Assembly (NCBI GenBank): GCA_014904845.1
Contig: MU119386.1
Location: 1-64,000, forward strand
Length of the DNA: 64,000 bases
Source of the DNA: Acephala macrosclerotiorum
Taxonomy: Eukaryota; Ascomycota; Leotiomycetes; Helotiales; Mollisiaceae
Direction of reading: 5' to 3'
Position numbers and translations under genes: made by a program. The notes below the pieces were generated by a model. The model saw only the letters and a program-made list of their open reading frames with translations. It was not told the origin of the DNA and made no database searches. Positions 56,697 through 64,000 of this stretch are shown piece by piece (the first letter of the stretch is position 1; the number at the start of each line of letters is the position of its first letter).

Positions 56697-57829
56697 TTAA
56701 TCCCCTTTGTGTCTGCAGCGGCATCTTGCGCAACGAAGTAAATATTTGGGCTCAAACATAGTACCACCGCGTTCGATATAACAAGTAAACTCAGCCTCGC
56801 AACGGGGATTGCGACAAGTCTCGGTCTCGCGAAGCGTTTCGACACAATCATTCATGTTTTCGATGATGCGATCCGTCCTTATACTCTCCTTGTCACGGAG
56901 CGACTTTTCAGAGGCGTAATCTTGCTCGATAGATTGAAGGCGGGATTCGGCAGCTTGAAGCTTCCGAGTAGACAATTCCTCCCTGGCCTTGTATGCTGCA
57001 ATCGTATTCCGCAGGATGCCAAGGGCGAAGTCGCTTGTGACCTTCACCGCCATGAAATCCTCGTGCTCGACAAGCTCTTCGATATGCGCGGTTGCAGTTG
57101 AAGTTATTACCTCATGTAAGGCTGTGTCGCTAGTTGAGTCGAAGGCTTCTTTAACGACGTCGGAAAAGTTATTGGCGGACCAGTTTTTTTCGAGAATGTT
57201 CTGGATCTTCGTATTCGCAAGCTGTTTCAACGGTGGTATGTCGTAATAGTCTGCGATGGCGTTGACTTTAACGTGACGAAGGAGGATCTCGGTCGTAGTC
57301 GGCAGCGTGGTCGGGAGGAGAGGATTAAAAGGTGTCGAGGTGGGGAGAGAAGAAGACTCGTCCCCATCTGGATTTTGAGATCGAATTATCGATTTAATTC
57401 TGCCACTGAGGAACTTTATCCCTTACCTTGGTTGACTATCCCAACTTCTACATTCTCAGGCTCAAGTACGCTTTCATGTCCTCTCTCTTCTGCATCGTCG
57501 CCGTAATCTTCTCCGTACATAAACACGATCATCCGCTTGACAGTCCCGGCGTCGAACTCGTTAATGTTTATAGTATCGGTCGCTGCCTCCTATGAGCTTC
57601 CTGTTAGATACCTGATCAACTCAATTCCATCCGGGCTTTTTAGCGGGATTACCTGAAAACTACCATTTAAGGCTGTTGAAAGCACGGGAGATTGCGTGCA
57701 TACGATCGCTTTGTGGACTTTAAACTCTTGTCCCTGGCAGACAAGTTTTAGGTCGCTATATCTCTCAGTGTTCAGAAGCTGGGCTAAGCCTATTGGAGGA
57801 GAGGTTTTGGGCGGCATTCTTCTGGTCAA
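56697..57829 (-). CDS. BTB/POZ domain protein
   Basis: Three exons, with introns at 57590-57652 and 57368-57426, give about 336 residues. The N-terminal BTB/POZ core is SDLKLVCQGQEFKVHKAIVCTQSPVLSTALNGSFQ, then INIDEFDAGTVKRMIVFMYGEDY, a protein-protein interaction fold that often recruits CUL3. A short disordered linker follows. The C-terminal part is VKVNAIADYYDIPPLKQLANTKIQNIL (the BACK-like helix seen in fungal BTB proteins). A helical region and a terminal Cys-rich patch (CRNPRCEAEFTCYI...LLRCARCRCRH) end it, the latter possibly binding zinc. All parts are in frame. Target unknown. Confidence 0.85.
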
Positions 57830-58793
57830 GTTTGTAGGAATCTTTTAATTAGATATAGTTCTGAACGATCGAGTGAAAATAGAGTTGCCTCTTGACGCTT
57901 TGGGAGAGAGTGGGATTCCGAAAGGAAAGATTTCGCATAGGATTTATAGATGCTGATAATGAAGCAGAGAATGCAAGCCTTGCGTCCGTAGGAGTGTTTA
58001 AACTGCGGGGTAAAAGAGTGGGCTGACGTTTTTGTCACACGAAGGCAAAAGGATGGAGCACGCTATTGGCGAGCATTTCCAGCCGGCCTGTAATCTTCCC
58101 ATCCATTTGTGCCATGTGTAACAGAAATTTTGGTTACTTAATGCGCCATGTGAAAGTCCACGTTGCTCTTGAAGACGGCTTAAATCTCTCCAGTGTGAAT
58201 CCACCCCCAAGTTTTGACACCGTTGCGTGCGGAAGATATTACGTCATACATGTGACATGCCCTATTTCTGAGCCGTTTTGTTGCAGAGGCCTCTCGAATT
58301 CAAACCCCCCCGTTCCCCGCGATCTCCAAACAGCTCACTGGTATTGTACGCCTCTAATCACCATCTTTTTCTTGCCAGGCTGAGTTGACGGAGGTTTAAG
58401 ACGGAAGCGGGGCCAAAGATCCCGCAGCTACCAATTTGAGCCTTAAAATTTCATCGCATCAGCCACATGGAGGGGGTGGGTGTTCACGAGTGAGGGGCAA
58501 TCCAGATTAAACAACTTCCAACTTCAAGGAAGCATCAAGTCAACCTATTGCCAACATTATAGTCGAATATTCGGCAATCCACTTTAGCAACATTTTGATT
58601 CAGCAACTCACGCTCCAATATACGAGTGCGAGCGGTTATTCAGTAGCAAGCCCTCGAGCAGCCTCAACACACCAGCACCCACCTTCGAGTGTGACGCGTG
58701 CGATTGATCGTTCTGCAGTCGGTAGCCTTCGACCAACAACTCAGCTCTCGCCCTCGCCCTCACAACTTCAAAGCACGATCGACGGCTTGGGCC
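57830..58793. other. Intergenic, 0.96 kb
   Basis: Divergent promoter region of the BTB gene and the zinc-ribbon gene. Frames upstream of 58794 are Ser/Pro-rich but I cannot show they are translated. Confidence 0.4.
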
Positions 58794-59120
58794 ATGGACC
58801 GCAGCACTCAAAGGGCAATGCCGTCTCAATTTCAAGTGGCGAAGGTTTTCCCCCTACAAGGCTCCTTGTACCTTGATCGACTTGTTAAGCCTGCTGCCTT
58901 TATATGCAATCGCTGCAGCCAGGGGAAAACGTCGAAATTGGTGGCTTTTACCAAGGATAAATGGGACGAACCTGTGTGTAATGGCTGCTATGGTTATCTA
59001 ATACTTGCTGCTTCGAAGGCCAACGATAATCCGGCTGGTATTACGGCTTCTGCACACTCTCGACTACCCAAGAGCTGCAATGCTAGAGAATCTGCCCGTC
59101 GAGATCGGAAGTCTAATTAG
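58794..59120 (+). CDS. Small zinc-ribbon-like protein
   Basis: I start at ATG 58794 (MDRSTQRAMPSQFQV), giving 108 residues. The core FICNRCSQGKTSKLVAFTKDKWDEPVCNGCYGYL has two C-x2-C knuckles about 22 residues apart, a plausible zinc ribbon. The C-terminus is basic. Similar short proteins with two C-x2-C pairs and a KTSKLVA-like centre are common in filamentous ascomycetes, without known role. Whether the upstream Ser/Pro-rich frame belongs to it is unclear. Confidence 0.5.
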   Translation: MDRSTQRAMPSQFQVAKVFPLQGSLYLDRLVKPAAFICNRCSQGKTSKLVAFTKDKWDEPVCNGCYGYLILAASKANDNPAGITASAHSRLPKSCNARESARRDRKSN

Positions 59121-60293
59121 AGATATAGAGTCGAATAATAAGATTGAGGGCTATGTAATGTATGTACATTGGGAAGGGAATTTCTATGGAAAAACGACAT
59201 TCAGAGGCATGTTCAGATTGTTTCGCGACTGGCATAGCAGGATGATTGGCTGGCGATCTCGATAAGAAAAATCACCATATATGGGTTTGTTGAACTTTAC
59301 CTTCTGGTGGCTGTTGTTGGTATAAGGAAAAAGAAGTAAAAAAAATTTCGAGGCTGCGATATAATTAATAAAGTTTTATAATAAGAGGCCTAATATTAAA
59401 TTAGTTTTAATCGTTAAAAAAATTGTTTTTATATTAAAAATATAAATTAAAAATATAAATAAATTTTTAATAAATATATAAAATAAGTCACATATTAGGA
59501 GAGGCTCGCGTTTCGATTATTAGTGGTCAGATAAGTCTGTTAGCACGATCACCCACAGCTCCAAAACGTGACTATGCTTGGGTCTATGCGTTCGTACGTC
59601 GTACTCCACATCATTTCCAACGCCTTTAAGCTGATCTGTCGAGAACGTGCATTTCACATCATACGCCTACGAGGATAGCTTCAGCATGTCGTATTCACAC
59701 GTTTTGAGCTTATTTCGAGACTACTATTCACATGCTTCCGCATAATTAGATGCCGCGTCTAAATTTCTTTCGCTACTACTCAAACCCTGCGATAGGATGT
59801 CAGACTTCAATTTGAACGGTTCAATATTTATCCTGGATCCTCCCGAATCCCATCGTGCTAAGGTGTAGGGCGGCTATTGGACTTCAAATTTTTAGTTCGA
59901 TTCGATAGGCATCCTGGTCGGGTGTCTGTCTCCCCGTTGGCTATTGAAGTTAATTGGTAGGTGTCAATTCTATTTTTGGAGTCCTCCAAGGCACCTTCGT
60001 AGATAACCGCATCGCGAGGCTCTGCTCTTTCAACTTCACTTTCTTTCGCAAAGCAGCATCTGTCAAACTCTTCAGGCTACAGAACCCTCGATTCCAACTT
60101 TCCCTTAGCGCTAGGAAGTATACGCCATATTAGCGTTACCTTCCCATTTCGCCCACAGAACTTCTCCGTCCCGGACAAGGCGCCAGCTCAATTGAATAGC
60201 GTTATTCACATTTGCCAACCTGACAGCCTCATTTCTCAACCTATGCTAACTAACTAACTGTACAACGAATAAATTCGAAACGGCGGTGACAAA
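59121..60293. other. Intergenic with AT-rich core
   Basis: About 59330-59500 is AT-rich. The rest has normal composition and leads into the STAND gene. No gene or RNA recognised. Confidence 0.45.
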
Positions 60294-63200
60294 ATGGCAG
60301 AACTGCTTGGCGTAGCCTCCAGTATCGTATCTATTATTCAGTTGTCATCCGAAATCGTCAAATATATTAGCGGAGTTTCTGGCACAACAAAAGAGCGGAA
60401 GCGCCTTCGTGACGAATTTCGAGCGTGTGAATTCATCCTGCAACAGCTTAAAGATGATGCCGACGATGTGGAAGAAGGAAAGATGTGGTCAGAGACGATT
60501 GAGGCTCTTCAAGGGCCTGACGCACCTCTGGGTCGGCTATGGGTCGCCTCTAGCGTCGTTGAAGCAAGACTCAAGCCCAAGAAGGGGGTTCAGAAGGCAT
60601 TGGCGAGTTTGAAATGGCCATTCGACGAGAAAGAGGTAGACAGAATCATTGCTACCATCGAACGTGAAAAAGCTTTATTAGGCTTGGCTTTAACAAATGA
60701 CTGCCGGTACGTCTGATCCCGATACATTAGCCCACTCTGATATTATGGTGGTCTAGCTCGAATTCGGGCTGTCACTTTGTTTTACCCGATTTGGAAATAA
60801 TTTTAACAGAAAATAGAAAGCTGATCCAGGAGATCAAGAAGAGTTCGAACGAAGGTAAACAGCAAATTATCGAGCTGAAAGGCGTTCTAGCGTACATTCA
60901 GGAATCCCAGACTGGCCTGCAGAACGGCATCGATCGATTAAACCAAGACCAAAATCATCTCCAGCGACGAGCTATTCTCGACTGGCTCACCCCAGTTGAC
61001 TACGCAACTCAGCAGCATGATTTCATCAGCCAACGGCAATCGGGGACCGGCCAGTGGCTCCTAGACTCCTCAGAGTTCCAGGCATGGCTACGAACTGATA
61101 AACAGACGCTGTTCTGTCCAGGCATTCCCGGAGCAGGGAAGACAATCATCACAGCAACTGTAATCGACGATCTTATTACACGGTTCCAGAACGACCCAAG
61201 CATTGGGATAGCCTACCTGTATTGCGACTTCCGGCGACAAGAAGAACAGAACGCTGAAGATTTAATTCTAAATCTTCTAAAGCAGCTAAGCCAGCAACAC
61301 TCCATCCTACCAGACAGTCTGAAAAGTCTTTATGACCAGTATAAAGATAAACGGACGCAACTATCGTTGGATAAAATCTTGGAAACTCTTCACGAAATAG
61401 CTGCCATATACTCGAGGATCTTCATTATCGTTGACGCACTTGACGAGTGTCAAGCTTTCGATGGCTGTAGGATGAAATTCCTGTCAGAAATCTCGAAATT
61501 TCAAGCGAAGTGCAATGCAAACCTATTTGTGACGTCGAGGAATATCCCCGAGATCACAGAGAGGTTTAAACTCAGCATATCATTGGAGATCCGTGCCAGT
61601 GATGAAGATGTGCGAATGTACCTTGATAGTCGTCTTTCAAAATCGGAATCCGATGTCATAAAGGGCTACCGTGAAGAGATCACAATTGCGATCACGAAAG
61701 CAGTTGATGGAATGTAAGTTGCTCCATATTCTATACTAGGAGACTGAACAAATTAACACCCAAGCAGGTTTCTCCTCGCGCACCTTCATTTCGAATCTGT
61801 AAAGACAAAAAGGACTCTCAAAAAGATCAAAGATGCCTTGAAATGCCTTCCGACGGGGCTAAAAGCATATGATCGTGCGTACGACGAAGCTATGGAAAGA
61901 ATTACGGGTCAAGATCCCGACTCTAAGGAACTTGCCGAGAATGTTTTGTCATGGATCACATGCGCCAATAGACGTTTAACAACATCGGAACTTCAGTGCG
62001 CCCTTGCAGTGGAAGTCGGGGACCAAGAACTCGAAGAAGAGAACCTCCCACAGATAAGAGACATGGTCTCAGTGTGTGCTGGGTTGGTCACAATAGATGA
62101 CGAGAGCAATGTTATCCGGTTAGTCCATTATACGACGCAAGAATATTTTGAACGAAGACAAGACAAATGGTTTCCGAATGCGGAGATAGGTATTGCGAAG
62201 ACATGCATTACCTATTTATTGTTTGATGTCTTCGGAAGTGGCTTTTGTCTTACCGATGAAGACTTTGAGGATCGACTGCTTTCGAATCCACTTTACGACT
62301 ATGCAGCACGAAATTGGGGACATCATGCCCGTGTAGCCTTGGACGAGGAGGTAACAAAGTTGATTTTAGTCTTCCTTCAGAGTATGCCTAAGATCTCCGC
62401 CTCAAGCCAGGCGGGCATGGCTTCTAAAGATTCCGTTGGCTACAGCCAAAAAGTGCCGCAGCAGATAACTGGACTCCACCTCGCAGCATATTTTAGGTTA
62501 TCAGATGTCATCTTAACTTTAATTATAAACGGACATAGCCTAAATGTTATGGACAGTTATCATCAGACCCCACTGTTGTTGGCTGCGGCAAACGGCTATA
62601 ACGCAGCTGTGTCAGTCTTGATTGCTCTCGACGGCATTGACATAAACTCCAAGGATAAACACGGCCGAACACCCCTCTCGTTTGCAGCAGAAGGAGGCCA
62701 TAAGGAAGTTGTGAATCAATTCCTCACTAAGGACGATGTTGATCTAGACTCCAAGGACGAATATGGTCAGACGCCGTTATCATGGGCAACGTGGAAAAGA
62801 CATACTGCGGTTGTGGACCTACTCTCTACAAAGGACTATGCCAGCACAAACGTTGAGCGCACTTTACATTGCGCTGATCATTTGTCAAGTGCAGCGAGAA
62901 ATGGAAACGAAGAGGCGGCTAAACTGTTTCTCACACGTATTCACCCTAATTCTATAGATAAGAATGGTCAAACACCTCTCGTGGTAGCAGCAGCATGTGG
63001 GAAAGAGGCTATTTTCAAGCTCATGATCGCTATCGACGGCCTTCACCTAGATTTCAAGGATGTACACGGAAAGACAGCACTGATGTATGCGGCGGAAAAC
63101 GGACATGAGGCTATTTTCAAGCTGCTGCTAGACGCAAAAAATGTCGACCATAGAGCAAAGGACAAAAATGGCCGAACGCCGCTATTTTGGGCAGCGGAGA

Positions 63201-64000
63201 ATAAACAGGAGTCGATCGTCAAGCTCTTACTCGACAGGGTACTTGATGCCAACCCGGAATTGGATAGTGGTCAAACGCCGTTGTTATTTTCTTCCGAAGA
63301 AGCCAAAATTGTTGAGCTGCTGTTGAAAGAGGATTACCAAACTAGCTCGAAATCTCACACCGGTCGGACGCTGCTATCGTACGCCGCAGAGCGCGGATAT
63401 GATAAAGTTGTCAACCTACTATATAGCAATGGTTACCAAGTTAACTCAAAAGACAAGAACGGACGGACGGCGCTCTCGTATGCGGCAGAGAAAGGGCACG
63501 AGGCTGTTATGAAGTTTTTGCTCGAGAACGGTGCTGAGCGCGAGTTAGAGAATAATAGGAGTCGGACGCCACTATTTTTTGCAGCTCAAAATAAGCACGA
63601 GGCTATTATTAAGCTTCTACTTAAAAGCGGCGCTAAGCTCGAGTTAAAGGACAATAAGAGTTGGACGCCACTATTTCTTGTAGCTCAAAATAGGCACGAG
63701 GCGGTAGTAAAGTTTTTGTCTAAAAGCGATACTGAGCTTAAGTTAAAAAATAATAAGGGTTGGACGCCACTATTTTTTGCAGCTCAGAATGGGCACGAGG
63801 CGGTAGCAAAGTTTTTGCTTAAAAGCGGTGCTGAGCTTAAATTAAAGGATAATAAGGATTGGACGCCATTATTTTTTGCAGTTCAGAATTGGCACGAGAC
63901 TATTATCAAGCTTTTGCTCGAAAGCAGTACTGAGCTTAAGTTAAAAAACGATAAGAGTTGGACGCCACTATTTTTTGCAACTCAGAATGGGCACAAGGCG
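60294..64000 (+). CDS. STAND NTPase: HeLo-like N-domain, NACHT, ankyrin repeats (runs off window)
   Basis: Exons 60294-60706, 60817-61713 and 61768 onward are joined by GT-AG introns. The N-terminus [25 protein letters not shown] matches the fungal HeLo-like STAND N-terminal domain, often a cell-death or signalling trigger. A helical linker leads to a NACHT domain with Walker [11 protein letters not shown], Walker B-type [10 protein letters not shown] and sensor-like VTSRN. A winged-helix-like region ([28 protein letters not shown]) follows, then ankyrin repeats from about 62470 to the end ([17 protein letters not shown] and so on). From about 63540 the repeats are 99-bp units that are very alike at DNA level. 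The gene is complete at its 5' end and unbroken here. Role: NLR-like nonself recognition, inferred from the family. Confidence 0.92.
63544..64000 (+). repeat. Near-identical 99-bp ankyrin-coding units
   Basis: At least 4.6 tandem units of 99 bp (33 codons) share GACGCCACTATTTTTTGCA and related landmarks at about 63567, 63666, 63765, 63864 and 63963. Differences cluster at a few codons within each unit. The array continues past the window end. High DNA identity implies recent duplication or ongoing homogenisation. Confidence 0.9.

Overview
The window reads as a nuclear chromosome segment of a filamentous ascomycete (Pezizomycotina). Genes on both strands carry short GT-AG introns of about 45-110 nt. 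Fungal-restricted families are present: SYG1-type SPX/EXS protein, DUF6594, HeLo-like/NACHT/ankyrin STAND protein, fungal GH16 and GH128, P450. Gene-bearing DNA alternates with extremely AT-rich blocks (1-1018, about 37180-37480, about 56200-56400, about 59330-59500) of the kind made by repeat-induced point mutation (RIP). I cannot fix the class or species from sequence alone.

Layout. 1-1018 is an AT-only block ending at a 67-nt T run. 1791-9298 holds small-molecule genes, several broken: amidase, 2OG-Fe(II) oxygenase, NCS1 permease, a P-loop kinase-like gene and a glutathione S-transferase. 11207-12985 is an intact P450. 14741-21856 holds a glycoprotein-like membrane protein, a CCCH+RBR E3 ligase and a GPI-type GH16. 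23760-28146 is a repeat-rich neighbourhood around a 699-aa protein with three tandem Zn2Cys6-spaced cysteine modules. 28224-29420 is an unknown protein. 31476-35684 is a rearranged cell-death-like locus: an ankyrin gene and a DUF6594 gene, both 5'-truncated and fused head to head, beside a caspase-like/pseudokinase fusion. 36240-37170 is an eroded gene running into AT-rich DNA. 39102-49531 is conserved-looking: SYG1-like, GH128 (broken), SDR, and a large single-pass membrane protein. 50310-59120 has small lineage-type genes, including a tandem paralogue pair. A HeLo-like/NACHT/ankyrin gene starts at 60294 and leaves the window.

Two cross-cutting patterns matter. First, about a dozen otherwise recognisable genes carry single-base frame breaks, many beside short homopolymers and most needing one extra base. 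This suggests either residual long-read errors or widespread decay, so 'pseudogene' labels here are provisional. Second, in the NCS1 permease and GH128 genes, in-frame stops sit where the family normally has tryptophan (TGG to TAG/TGA). That is compatible with C:G-to-T:A mutation and, more speculatively, with sexual-stage A-to-I mRNA editing.

Best candidates for new biology: the triple Zn2Cys6-like protein, the caspase-like/pseudokinase protein in its rearranged locus, the ankyrin STAND gene with nearly identical 99-bp repeats, and the Trp-to-stop pattern.
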